Assembly: GCA_037974335.1 (NCBI GenBank)
Contig: CM075760.1
Location: 12,538,814-12,602,813, forward strand
Origin: Prionace glauca
Taxonomy: Eukaryota; Chordata; Chondrichthyes; Carcharhiniformes; Carcharhinidae
Direction: 5' to 3'
Length of the DNA: 64,000 nt
This document shows, one piece after another, positions 1 through 10,590 of this stretch. The stretch's first letter is position 1. Every line of letters begins with the position of its first letter. The position numbers and the translations under genes are program-made. The notes under the pieces were generated by a model, which was given only the letters and a program-made list of their open reading frames with translations, ran no database searches and had not been told where the DNA came from.

Positions 1-89
1 GAAGACTGCAATGGGACTGGGAATCCTTGGACAAGGGGCTTTTCTCCAGAGGAGGATGGATGGACTGAGTCCTGTTCTATCGGCCACAC
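1..89 (+). other. Exon-like segment A2, copy 1 (5' end cut by window)
   Basis: The last 89 nt of a 102-nt exon-like piece found whole at 32019-32120, 33176-33277 and 44773-44874. It ends at a good donor (CACAC|GTGAGT). One frame is open throughout and includes NCEDCNGTGNPW and DGWTESCS; it contains four Cys. I do not recognise the peptide. The whole copies start after a pyrimidine tract and CAG. The exon needs 2 nt from its predecessor and passes 2 nt on, so it is phase-symmetric. It could be coding or part of a noncoding transcript. Confidence 0.45.
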
Positions 90-540
90 GTGAGTTGTTG
101 TCTCTTTATTATCCCCAATCCAGGTTTAATTTTAATCTCGCTTCCTCGGATGAACCAGTTCTGGTTAGATTGTGGGGTGTGGGGTTGGGGGGCTGGAGTT
201 TAAAACCCTGGGGTTAAAATATCCCGGCTTTGTAATTAGTCACAAACACATTAACCCTTTGGTGGGTGGCAGAGAGTGAATTACTGATGAAACTGTGTGT
301 AAGTTTGTTTTAAATCTAAAATAACAGGGGTGGGAGACAGAGCGCTGTTCCTAATTGTTAAATAAAACTCAGAGGTCTTTACAATTCAGTTTTCAGAAGT
401 TCAGATTTTCATTCCATCCTCTCCACAGCTTTTCCCCCATTCTGTCTATTTCTCTCTGCTTTTCTCTCCATTTCCTTCCTCTATCTGCCTCTCTTTTTTA
501 TTCCCTCGCTCTCTCCCTCTTTTTTCCCAAGAAGTAATAT
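90..540 (+). other. Intron-like sequence downstream of A2
   Basis: This stretch recurs nearly unchanged after the A2 copies at 32121-32580, 33278-33550 (partial) and 44875-45320. It ends in a long pyrimidine tract (about 415-530) and an AAG that resembles a splice acceptor but is followed by stops in all frames. No gene is seen in it. Confidence 0.5.
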
Positions 541-1500
541 CTAGTTGACAATCTCTCAGTGAAATCTGAGAAGGGGGAATCCTGGGTTCTCGTGCTGTTT
601 AATTTAAACATTTTCTGGTATTTTAATATATTTGTCTCTTTTCCCCATTAATTAATATTGAGATTTTACTGAGAGACAGTGTAACTGAGAAGGGGGAATC
701 CTGGGCTCTTGTGCTATTTAATTTAAACATTTTCTGGTGTTTTAATATATTTCTCTAACTTTTCCCCACGAATTAATATTGAGATTTTACTGAGAGACAG
801 TATAACTGAGAAGGGGGAATCCTGGGCTCTCGTGATGTTTAATTTAAACATTTTCTGGTATTTTAGTATATTTCTCTCCCTTTTCCCCATGAATTAATAT
901 TGAGATATTACTGAGAGACAGTGTAACTGAGAAGGGGGAATCCTGGGCTCTCGTGCTGTTTAATTTAAACATTTTCTGGTATTTTAATATATTTCTGTCT
1001 CTATTCCCCATGAATTAATATTGAGATTTTACTGAGAGACAGTGTATCTGAGAAGGGGGAATCCTGGGCTCTCGTGCTATTTAATTTAAACATTTTCTGG
1101 TATTTTAATATATTTCTGTCTCTATTCCCCATGAATTAATATTGAGATTTTACTGAGAGACAGTGTAACTGAGAAGGGGGAATCCTGGGCTCTCGTGCTG
1201 TTTAATTTAAACATTTTCTGGTATTTTAATATATTTCTGTCTTTATTCCCCATGAATTAATATTGAGATTTTACTGAGAGACAGTGTAACTGAGAAGGGG
1301 GAATCCTGGGCTCTCGTGCTGTTTAATTTAAACATTTCCTGGTATTTTAATATATTTCTGTCTCTATTCCCCATGAATTAATATTGAGATTTTACTGAGA
1401 GACAGTGTAACTGAGAAGGGGGAATCCTGGGCTCTCGTGCTGTTTAATTTAAACATTTTCTAGTATTTAAATTAATCAGGTTCTCTCTCTCTTCCCAAGG
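541..1500. repeat. 121-bp tandem repeat array, 8 copies
   Basis: The marker GAGAAGGGGGAATCCTGGG recurs about every 121 bp (near 568, 687, 808, 929, 1050, 1171, 1291 and 1412). Each unit holds TTTAATTTAAACATTTTCTGG, shortened here to its core, then a pyrimidine stretch, CCCCATGAATTAATATTGAG and ACTGAGAGACAG. The same family makes arrays at 3566-4317, 7890-9175, 31620-32010, 32590-33170, 44390-44770, 45320-47020 and 50890-52310. Confidence 0.9.
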
Positions 1501-1650
1501 AATTAAGCATTAGAACCATAGAAAAGCTACAGGACAAACAGGCCCTACGGCCCACAATCATATCTCTACCTACTAGGCTTACCTATAACCCTCAATCCTA
1601 TTAAATCCCATGTACTCATCCAGAAGTCTCTTAAAAGAACCTTAATATTC
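1501..1650 (-). mobile_element. LINE 3'-end fragment (CR1/L2-like), copy 1
   Basis: It contains TAGAACCATAGAAAAGCTAC and CATCCAGAAGTCTCTTAAAA, which resemble the complement of elasmobranch CR1-type LINE 3' regions. Near-identical copies at 4318-4460 and 47022-47155 occupy the same place between a 121-bp array and a U unit, so it was copied with its surroundings rather than inserted three times. Family assignment is by memory of the consensus. Confidence 0.55.
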
Positions 1651-2019
1651 AGAATTAATATTTAGTTGGACATCTCTGGACAGTGTTAGTGCAATCTTAG
1701 AAGGGGGAATGCTGGGCTCTTGTGCTATTGAAACATTTTCTTGTATTTTAATTATTGTATAAACATTTCCCAAAGTAAAAAAAACACTCCACATACAGCT
1801 GACTGCACCTTGTGGGATCTTGCTGTGCACCAGAGGGATTTTGTTTTCAAAAGGGGGGGTTTTCTCAGAGGGAGTTTAAAAACTTTCAGGGGACTGTGGG
1901 GAAGTCTCCAGACTTGGGACAACACACACACACAGGGTGGGGGTGTTTGTAGGGGTGTGTGTACTGGGGGGGTGGGCAGTGAGATATTCTGATATTCCCA
2001 ACAAGGGCCAGAGGTCTGA

Positions 2020-2325
2020 GTGTTTAAACATATTAAACTGTTCAAACAGAGACAGGCAGAAAGCCCTGAGGGTTTCACAGCTCCCTGGAAATGCAAAGGG
2101 AACTCCCACTGCCCCAAACAGCAGCAAGATGTGAACTGGAAACCCCTTCCCTCAGCTTGTTACACACTGACCTTTCCACAACCCCCAACATGTTTCCAAA
2201 CACTCCCTGTAGTTTCTGCAAACTTTCTATCAAACTGTCTGTCCATTCTGCTCAATACTGACCCCCCTCTCAATCTGGCACTGACCTGGGCTCTGAATTC
2301 AGACAGAGTCACAGATAGGGTTTAA
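2020..2325 (+). other. 101-codon open frame repeated in U units; coding status unknown
   Basis: The frame begins MFKHIKLFKQRQAESPEGF and contains WKCKGNSHCPKQQQDVNW. It stays open in six of seven U copies (here, 33885, 36153, 38543, 40671 and 47535) with few changes (for example N to S in the 33885 copy, and D/H and R/T changes near the end). The 4837 copy is frameshifted. The copies are young duplicates, so openness alone is weak evidence. A diverged relative lies on the minus strand at about 13040-13160, and its gaps against this sequence are multiples of three. It may be a transposon-derived or dispersed repeat rather than a host exon. Confidence 0.3.
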
Positions 2326-2327
2326 AG

Positions 2328-2515
2328 TTGAAAGTTTTATAACTTATTTATTACTGTCACAAGGCTCACATTAACACTGCAAAGAAGTTACTGAGAGAGA
2401 GAGACATAGATAAAGAGATAGAGGGACAGAGAGGGGACTTAAAGTTTTAAAGTTTATTAATGTCACAAGTAAGGCTCACATTAACACTGCAATGAAGTTA
2501 CTGAGAGAGAGAGAG
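2328..2515 (-). mobile_element. Two SINE 3'-tail fragments with GA microsatellites
   Basis: The sequence GTGTCACAAGTAAGGCTCAC and what follows is the complement of the 3' end of the SINE at 12742-13013 (GCAGTGTTAATGTGA and GACACTAATAAATAAAC there). The first fragment is more diverged (TTATTACTGTCACAAGG). Each is followed at once by (GA)n. Equivalent pieces lie near 5145-5330, 34195-34400, 36470-36790, 38860-39045, 40985-41285 and 47850-48130. Confidence 0.7.
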
Positions 2516-2583
2516 ACAGACAGAGACATAGATAAAGAGACAGACAGACAGACAGGGAGGGAGAGAGATGTTGGGAGACTTAC

Positions 2584-2685
2584 CAAAGCAGTTTGTGTGT
2601 GTGAGTGTCTGCAGCTTCTGTGTCTCTGAGCTTGCCGGGGTGTCAGGGAGAGAATGTCACTGTCTTCACCTCTCTCTCTGCCTCT
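2584..2685 (-). other. 102-nt minus-strand exon-like segment M, copy in U1
   Basis: Read on the minus strand, it follows TTGTTTTATACAG (acceptor-like) and ends CTGCTTTG|GTAAGTCT (strong donor). It is exactly 102 nt in all seven copies: 5408-5509, 34491-34592, 36857-36958, 39113-39214, 41346-41447, 48192-48293 and this one. A frame through it is open and includes GEDSDILSLTPRQAQRH. I do not recognise it. No transcript evidence is available, and the strong donor could be chance copied by duplication. Confidence 0.35.
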
Positions 2686-3506
2686 CTGTATAAAACAATC
2701 ACCAAATGACAGGACACTCAATAATGTGACCGCACACAATTCATTATCAAATCTCTCTCTCTCTCTTTATCTCTGTCTCTCCCGGTTCTCTCTCTCTCTC
2801 CTTGTCTCTCTCTCTCTGTCCCTGTCTCTGTTTCTCTCTCTTGTCTGTTTCTCTCTCCTTGTCTCTCTCTCTCTCTCCCTGTCTCTTGTCGTAGAGACAG
2901 ATGGAGACAGAGACAGGGAGGGAGGGATGGAAGCAGCTGTAGGTATGGGTTAGATGCAGGGGGAGGAGACACAGACTGTTAGAGGGAGGGGGGGCCTCAG
3001 TGAGGGACAGGGGCTCCAGTTTAATTCTGAGGGTCCCGGGGGGGTGGGGGTGATTTCACTGTCTCAGCCTCTCTCTCCCTCTGTATAAACACTTTTAAAA
3101 AACTGAACATAGCTGACTGCACCTATGGGATCTTGCTGTGCACCACAGGGATTTTGTTTTAAAAAGTATTTGGCTTTGTTTAAGAGGGGTTTCCAGCCTT
3201 TCTGCTGATTTGGGATGATGCAGACACACACACACACACACACACACACAGGGTAGTGAGTGGGGGACGGGGACTCACAGCAGGCGAGAGCGTGAGGGTT
3301 GTGCGGAAGGACAGTGTCCCATCTGATTGAGGTTCACATTGCTGCTGCTGTGGGATCTTGCTGTGCACACTTTGGGCCTTTGCCCCGCACTGCAACAGGG
3401 GACCAGACTTTTTATTTTGAAACGAGATCAGACTCAGGGGACTGCAGAGTGGGGTTCAGGGAAAAACTGTGTGATTCCAGATTCTTTTCCATCTCTGTTT
3501 TGCCAG

Positions 3507-3565
3507 GAATTTCTATTTGGATTGGGGGGGGGTAGAGAATTTCCCTGTCTCTGTCTCTCCAGTGT
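3507..3565 (+). other. Terminal exon-like segment T1, truncated copy
   Basis: The acceptor (TTTTGCCAG) and the first about 59 nt of T1 are present. The copy then runs into 121-bp array sequence, so the poly(A) signal found in the other T1 copies is absent. Confidence 0.4.
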
Positions 3566-4317
3566 TAATTAATTATATTCCCTCTCTCTCCCCAATGAAT
3601 TAATATTTAGTTAAACAGTCTCAGTGAAATCTGAGAAGGGGGAATCCTGGGCTCTTGTGCTATTTAAACATTTTCTGGTATTTTAATTATTTTCTCTCCC
3701 TTTTCTCCAAGAATTAATGTTTAGATTTTACTAAGAAGTTGTGTAACTGAGAAGGGGGAATCCTGGGCTCTTGTGCTATTTAATTTAAACATTTTCTGGT
3801 GTTTTAATATATTTCTCTAACTTTTCCCATGAATTAATATTGAGATTTTACTGAGAGACAGTGTAACTGAGAAGGGGGAATCCTGGCTCTTGTGCTATTT
3901 AATTTAAACATTTTCTGGTGTTTTAATATATTTCTCTAACTTTTCCCCATGAATTAATATTGAGATTTTACTGAGAGACAGTGTAACTGAGAAAGGGGAA
4001 TCCTGGGCTCTCGTGCTGTTTAATTTAAACATTTTCTGGTATTTTAGTATATTTCTCTCCCTTTTCCCCATGAATTAATATTGAGATTTTTACTTGAGAG
4101 ACAGTGTAACTGAGAAGGGGGAATCCTGGGCTCTCGTGCTGTTTAATTTAAACATTTTCTGGTATTTTAATATATTTGTCTCTATTCCCCATGAATTAAT
4201 ATTGAGATTTTACTGAGAGACAGTGTAACTGAGAAGGGGGAATCCTGGGCTCTCGTGCTGTTTAATTTAAACATTTTCTAGTATTTAAATTAATCAGGTT
4301 CTCTCTCTCTTCCCAAG
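3566..4317. repeat. 121-bp tandem repeat array, about 6 copies
   Basis: Same family as 541-1500. The first units here keep an AAG before AATTAAT (CTTTTCTCCAAG), whereas most units have CATG in its place. Confidence 0.85.
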
Positions 4318-4460
4318 GAATTAAGCATTAGAACCATAGAAAAGCTACAGGACAAACAGGCCCTACGGCCCACAATCATATCTCTACCTACTAGGCTTAC
4401 CTATAACCCTCAATCCTATTAAATCCCATGTACTCATCCAGAAGTCTCTTAAAAGACCCT
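4318..4460 (-). mobile_element. LINE 3'-end fragment, copy 2
   Basis: Nearly identical to 1501-1650, in the same position between array and U unit. Confidence 0.55.
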
Positions 4461-4554
4461 TAATATTAAGAATTAATATTTAGTTGGACATCTCTGGACA
4501 GTGTTAGTGCAATCTTAGAAGGGGGAATGCTGGGCTCTTGTGCTATTGAAACAT

Positions 4555-6047
4555 TTTCTTGTATTTTAATTGTCGTATAAACATTTCCCAAAGTAAAAAA
4601 AACACTCCACATACAGCTGACTGCACCTTGTGGGATCTTGCTGTGCACCAGAGGGATTTTGTTTTCAAAAGGGGGGGTTTTCTCAGAGGGAGTTAAAAAC
4701 TTTCAGGGACTGTGGGGAAGTCTCCAGACTTGGGACAACACACACACACAGGGTGGGGGGTTTGTGGGGGGGTGTGTGTACTGGGGGGGTGGGCAGTGAG
4801 ATATTCTGATATTCCCAACAAGGGCCAGAGGTCTGAGTGTTTAAACATATTAAACTGTTCAAACAGAGACAGGCAGAAAGCCCTGAGTTTCACAGCTCCC
4901 TGGAAATGCAAAGGGAACTCCCACTGCCCCAAACAGCAGCAAGATGTGAACTGGAAACCCTTCCCTCAGCTTGTTACACACTGACCTTTCCACAACCCCC
5001 AACATGTTTCCAAACACTCCCTGTAGTTTCTGCAAACTTTGCTATCAAACTGTCTGTCCATTCTGCTCAATACTGACCCCCCTCTCAATCTGGCACTGAC
5101 CTGGGCTCTGAATTCAGACACAGTCACAGATAGGGTTTAAAGTTCAAAGTTTTATAACTTATTTATTACTGTCACAAGGCTTACATTAACACTGCAAAGA
5201 AGTTACTGAGAGAGAGAGAGAGAGAGACATAGATAAAGAGATAGAGGGGACAGAGTGGGGACTTAAAGTTTTAAAGTTTATTAATGTCACAAGTAAGGCT
5301 CACATTAACACTGCAATGAAGTTACTGAGAGAGAGAGAGACAGACAGAGACATAGATAAAGAGACAGACAGACAGACAGGGAGGGAGAGAGATGTTGGGA
5401 GACTTACCAAAGCAGTTTGTGTGTGTGAGTGTCTGCAGCTTCTGTGTCTCTGAGCTTGCTGGGGTGTCAGGGAGAGAATGTCACTGTCTTCACCTCTCTC
5501 TCTGCCTCTCTGTATAAAACAATCACCAAATGACAGGACACTCAATAATGTGACCCGCACACAATTCAATATCAAATCTCTCTCTCTCTCTTTATCTCTG
5601 TCTCTCCCGGTTCTCTCTCTCTCTCCTTGTCTCTCTCTCTCTCACCCTGTCTCTGTTTCTCTCTCTTGTCTGTTTCTCTCTCCTTGTCTCTCTCTCGCTC
5701 CCTGTCTCTTGTCGTAGAGACAGATGGAGACAGAGACAGGGAGGGAGGGATGGAAGCAGCTGTAGGTGTGGGTTAGATGCAGGGGGAGAGACACAGACTG
5801 TTAGAGGGAGGGGGGCCACAGTGAGGGACAGGGGCTCCAGTTTAATTCTGAGGGTCCCGGGGGGTGGGGGTGATTTCACTGTCTCAGCCTCTCTCTCTCC
5901 CTCTGTATAAACACTTTTTAAAAAACTGAACATAGCTGACTGCACCTATGGGATCTTGCTGTGCACCACAGGGATTTTGTTTTAAAAAGTATTTGGCTTT
6001 GTTTTAAGAGGGGGTTTCCAGCCTTCTGCTGATTTGGGATGATGCAG

Positions 6048-6078
<31 letters not shown>

Positions 6079-6495
6079 GTAGTGAGTGGGGACGGGGGCT
6101 CACAGCAGGCGAGAGCGTGAGGGTTGTGCGGAAGGACAGTGTCCCATCTGATTGAGGTTCACATTGCTGCTGCTGTGGGATCTTGCTGTGCACCACTTTG
6201 GGACATTGCCCCGCACTGCAACAAGGGACCACACTTTTTATTTTGAAACGAGATCAGACTCAGGGACCCGCAGAGTGGGGTTCAGGGAAAAACTGTGTGA
6301 TTCCAGATTCTTTTCCCTCTCTCTCTGTTTTCCCAGGAATTTCTATTTGGATTGGGGGGGGGGGGGGGGGTAGAGAATTTCCCTGTCTCTGTCTCTCCAG
6401 TGTTCTTCCCAATCCCTGCACCCCCTCCCCTCTCCCCACACACATTCCCATCTATATTTCATCTCTCAATAAAATGTGACAGAAAACCCCAGTGT
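4555..6495. repeat. Composite unit U2
   Basis: Full U copy with the same order as U1. The 101-codon frame is frameshifted in this copy (about 4837-5076). The M piece is at 5408-5509. A (CA)n run lies near 6048-6076. T1 is complete at 6337-6495 with its poly(A) signal. A G-run of about 20 G at 6352-6370 lies inside T1. Confidence 0.75.
6337..6495 (+). other. Terminal exon-like segment T1 with poly(A) signal
   Basis: It follows CTCTGTTTTCCCAG (good acceptor) and carries AATAAA at 6468-6473, then a GT-rich stretch (GTGTGAATTGTTGTC) as expected downstream of a cleavage site. It looks like a 3' terminal exon of a + strand transcript. The open frame through it is low-complexity and changes with the G-run length, so coding is doubtful. 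Confidence 0.45.
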
Positions 6496-6990
6496 GAATT
6501 GTTGTCAGTTTAATTTCTGTCACAGCCTCTCTCTGCCTCACTCTCTCTCTCTCTGTATAAACATTTCCCAAAGTAAAAAAAACACTCCACACAGCTGACT
6601 GTGTCCTGTGGGATCTTGCTGTGCACCACAGGGATATCCCAGCTTTGTAATTATTCACAAACAGGTTAACCCTTTGGTGGCTGGCAGAGAGTAAATGAAA
6701 TATCTGTAAAATGAAACTGTCTATTGGTTGTGTGTGTGTGTGTGTGTTTGAGAGCTTGTTTTAAAATCATTGGTCCCATTGAAAGCCTGTTTTGCTGCTG
6801 GGATTCTGGATGCTGCTGTTTTGGACACAGATGTTATAAAGTTGTCTTTTGCAGCTTCAAATCCCAAAGACACAGGATTTCAAAAGACTCAATGCTAGGT
6901 GGGTTATTTTGGGTTTCTCAGCATTTCTTTTCAATATTTACATTTGCCAAAAAAAAAACATACTTTAACTATTATAAACAGCTTCATAAT
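6496..6990 (+). other. Start of a partial U unit joined to a conserved noncoding stretch
   Basis: 6500-6635 is the beginning of a U unit (TATA-like TGTATAAAC near 6555 and the TGTGGGATCTTGCTGTGC fragment). It then switches to a segment that matches 49950-50318, including a (TG)n run at 6730-6750. No gene seen. Confidence 0.5.
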
Positions 6991-7885
6991 ATTAGACAGG
7001 GAGACAGACACAACAGGGAGAGAGAGAGAAATACACAGACAGACAGAGGAAGAGAAAGACAGGGAGAGAGAGAGAGAAATAGACAGGGAGAGAGAGAGAG
7101 AAATAGACAGGGAGAGAGAGACATAGACAGGGAGAGAGAGAGACATAGACAGGGAGAGAGAGAGAAATAGACAGGGAGAGAGAGAGAGAAATAGACAGGG
7201 AGAGAGAGAGAGAAATAAACAGGGAGAGAGAGAGAGAGAAATAGACAGGGAGAGAGAGAGAAATAGACAGGGAGAGAGAGAGAGACATAGACAGGGAGAG
7301 AGAGAGAAATAGACAGGGAGAGAGAGACAAATAGACAGGGAGAGAGAGAGAGAAATAGACAGGGAGAGAGAGACAAATAGACAGGAGAGAGAGAGAGACA
7401 TAGACAGGGAGAGAGAGAGACATAGACAGGGAGAGAGAGAGAAATAGACAGGGAGAGAGAGAGAGAAATAGACAGGGAGAGAGAGAGAGAAATAAACAGG
7501 GAGAGAGAGAGAGAGAAATAGACAGGGAGAGAGAGAGAAATAGACAGGGAGAGAGAGAGAGAAATAGACAGGAGAGAGGAGAGAGAGAGACATAGACAGG
7601 GAGAGAGAGAGAGAAATAGACAGGGAGAGAGAGAGAATAGACAGGGAGAGAGAGAGAGAGAGAGAGAAATAGACAGGGAGAGAGAGAGAGAAATAGACAG
7701 GAGAGAGAGAGAGAAATAGACAGGGAGAGAGAGAGAGAAATAGACAGGGAGAGAGAGAGAGAGAAATAGACAGAGGGAGAGAGAGAGAGAAGAGAAATAG
7801 ACAGGGAGAGAGAGAGAGAGAAATAGACAGGGAAAGACAGAGAAAAAGACAGGGAGAAAGAGACAGAAAACACAAGGAGACAGAA
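6991..7885. repeat. GA-rich satellite, unit near AGACAGGGAGAGAGAGAAAT
   Basis: About 20-24-bp units of GACAGGGAGAG(AG)n followed by AAATA or CATA. The + strand is almost pure purine, apart from C and T in the GACA and ATA steps. The long open frames read as Ser/Leu or Arg/Glu repeats and are not genes. A shorter copy is at 50318-50890. Confidence 0.95.
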
Positions 7886-7889
7886 AGAG

Positions 7890-9175
7890 ACAGAAACAGA
7901 GAGAGGTTGGAACATTTTCTGGTGTTTTAATATATTTCTGTCTCTTTTCCCCATGAATTAATATTGAGATTTTACTGAGAGACAGTGTAACTGAGAAGGG
8001 TGAATCCTGGGCTCTTGTGCTGTTTAATTTGAACATTTTCTGATATTTTAATATATTTCTCTCCCTTTTCCCCATGAATTAATATTGAGATTTTACTGAG
8101 AGACAGTGTAACTGAGAAGGGGGAATCCTGGGCTCTCGTGATATTTAATTTAAACATTTTCTGGTATTTTAATATATTTCTGTCTTTATTCCCCATTAAT
8201 TAATATTGAGATTTTACTGAGAGACAGTGTACTGAGAAGGGGGAATCCTGGGCTCTTGTGCTGTTTAATTTAAACATTTTCTGGTATTTTAATATATTTC
8301 TGTCTCTATTCCCCATGAATTAATATTGAGATTTTACTGAGAGACAGTGTAACTGAGAAGGGGGAATCCTGGGCTCTTGTGCTGTTTAATTTAAACATTT
8401 TCTGGTATTTTAATATATTTGTCTCTATTCCCCATGAATTAATATTGAGATTTTACTGAGAGACAGTGTAACTGAGAAGGGGGAATCCTGGGCTCTTGTG
8501 CTGTTTAATTTAAACATTTTCTGGTATTTTAATATATTTCTCTCCCTTTTCCCCATGAATTAATATTGAGATTTTACTGAGAGACAGTGTAACTGAGAAG
8601 GGGGAATCCTGGGCTCGTGTGCTGTTTAATTTAAACATTTTCTGGTATTTTAATATATTTCTGTCTCTTTTCCCCATGAATTAATATTGAGATTTTACTG
8701 AGAGACAGTGTAACTGAGAAGGGGGAATCCTGGGCTCTTGTGCTGTTTAATTTAAACATTTTCTGGTATTTTAATATAATTTCTCTCCCTTTTTCCCCAT
8801 GAATTAATATTGAGATTTTACTGAGAGACAGTGTAACTGAGAAGGGGGAATCCTGGGCTCTCGTGCTGTTTAATTTAAACATTTTCTGGTATTTTAATAT
8901 ATTTCTGTCTTTATTCCCATGAATTAATATTGTGATTTTACTGAGAGACAGTGTAACTGAGAAGGGGGAATCCTGGGCTCTTGTGATATTTATATTAAAC
9001 ATTTTCTGGTACACAGTGAGCCGTGATTGAGATTTTACTGAGAGGACAGTGTAACTGAGAAGGGGAATCCTGGGCTCTTGTGCTGTTTAATTTAAACATT
9101 TTCTGGTATTTTAATATATTTGTCTCTATTCCCATGAATTAATATTGAGATTTTACTGAGAGACAGTGTAACTGA
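7890..9175. repeat. 121-bp tandem repeat array, about 10 copies
   Basis: Same family as 541-1500. Small indels vary the frame between units. One unit near 9003-9030 has a short foreign insert (ACACAGTGAGCCGTG). Confidence 0.85.
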
Positions 9176-10008
9176 GAAGCCTGGGGTTAAAATATCCCGG
9201 CTTTGCAATTATTCACAAACAGGTTAACCCTTTGGTGGGTGGCAGAGAGTAAATGAAATATCTGTAAAATGAAACTGTCTATTGGTTGTGTGTGTGTGTG
9301 TGTTTGAGAGCTTGTTTTAAAAGCATTGGTCTAATTGAAAGCCTGTTTTGCTGCTGGGATTCTGGATGCTGCTGTTTTGGACACAGATGTTATAAAGTTG
9401 TCTTCTGCAGCTTAAAATCCCAAAGACACAGGATTTCAAAAGACTCAATGCTAGGTGGGTTATGTTGGGTTTTTTTAAAGCATCTTTTCAGTATTTCCAT
9501 TTGTAAAACACCACACTTTGATCTTTATATAAGCAACTTCATAATATTAGACAGGGAGACAGAGAGAGAGGAAAAGAGTGAGAGAGACAGGTATCGATGT
9601 GGGGGGAGTGTGTAAGAGACAGAGAGGGAGAAACAGAGGAGGGGGGAGTGGAGAGGTGACTGATGATACAAGTGGGAATTTCATTGGGGGATCCTGTGTT
9701 AATTCACTGGCCTGTCTGTGGAGTGAATCCCCCCCCCACCCCAGAATACTTTGATGTGTTTTAATAAATTAAATATCGGGACAGTCAGGAGGCATTTGGA
9801 TGTTCATTTCATTTGAAAATTGTTCCCATTTTGTCAGGGGTTAATAATGAGGATGTGGAAATGAATGTTCCCCCTACCACCCCCTCAGTGAGATTGTGAA
9901 TATCAGCAAGTCCTGGATCTTGCTGTGCCTTTTATTGTTTACCATCAGCTTTTTGTTTTGTCTTTAATCAAATTTCACTTTATTTTCTCTTTCTCCCTTT
10001 CAACCAAG
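9176..10008 (+). other. Intron-like sequence before T2
   Basis: Matches 52311-53137. It repeats part of the 6640-6990 stretch, with (TG)n at 9286-9303, and ends with a pyrimidine-rich tract leading into the T2 acceptor. No gene seen. Confidence 0.5.
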
Positions 10009-10125
10009 GAGAATTCTTCCGGAAAGTTTGGCGATGCAGAGAGCGAGTAGTTTTGCTGTGAGGAATCCTCGGACAAGAGCTATAACCAGAGAGAAAAATA
10101 TTAATAAAAATGCCCGTGTCTTTGT
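10009..10125 (+). other. Terminal exon-like segment T2, copy 1
   Basis: Begins after TTTCTCCCTTTCAACCAAG (acceptor) and contains AATAAA at 10103-10108 with GT/T-rich sequence after it. Two frames are short but open from the acceptor: one gives ENSSGKFGDAESE then stop, the other EFFRKVWRCRERVVLL then stop. The copy at 53138 differs by two substitutions, one giving R to W and one giving R to Q in the second frame. Function unknown. Confidence 0.45.
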
Positions 10126-10590
10126 CGTTCATTTTTATACAGATAGACGGGTGGGGCTTTTACACTGAGGGTTAGTGGTCTGTGTGTCAGGGGGAGTGGA
10201 GAGGGATTGATAGCTTTGGGGGAGGGACGGTGGGGTACAGTAATTAGAAAGGGGGGGGGATTCTGTCAGGTCTAGGGGCTGTTCACAGGGAGGGAGTGGG
10301 AATTTACCAGGGCGAGGGCAGGAGAGGCAACTGAGAGGGATTGGGAGCGGAGAGGGATGTGGGGAGGGACTGAGGGGATTAAAGGGGAGAGTGGAGAGGG
10401 ATGTAGGGGGAGACTCTGGGATTCTGGTGGGGAATTTGAGGGATTCAGGGGGATTAAAGGGAGAGGGGGAGATCCCAGGCTCGGGGGTTTTGGCGGTGAG
10501 TGCCTTTGAGGGGGGGGGGTGAAGAAGATTGGGCAGAGGGGATTGGGGAAGGGGCTGAGAGAGATGTGGCAGTGGGGAGGGTTAGAGGGG
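10126..10590. other. G-rich sequence, no gene
   Basis: G-rich + strand with many AGAGGG and GGGGATT motifs. It matches 53256-53720. No coding signal seen. Confidence 0.5.

Larger units (their letters stand above)
1735..3565. repeat. Composite unit U1 (truncated at its T1 end)
   Basis: One of seven copies (U1-U7) of a composite segment. In order it holds a TATA-like TGTATAAAC at about 1756, the fragment TGTGGGATCTTGCTGTGC, a CA/GT-rich patch, a 101-codon open frame (2020-2325), two minus-strand SINE tails each followed by GA repeats (about 2328-2400 and 2440-2515), a minus-strand exon-like piece (2584-2685), TC-rich tracts, a (CA)n run near 3226-3250, and the start of T1 (acceptor at 3506). 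The T1 poly(A) part is missing because the copy fuses to a 121-bp array near 3565. Confidence 0.75.

Noticed and set aside
6931-8075. Long Ser/Leu-rich minus-strand frames
   Set aside because: Produced by the GA satellite and 121-bp array; no start context, all three frames open.
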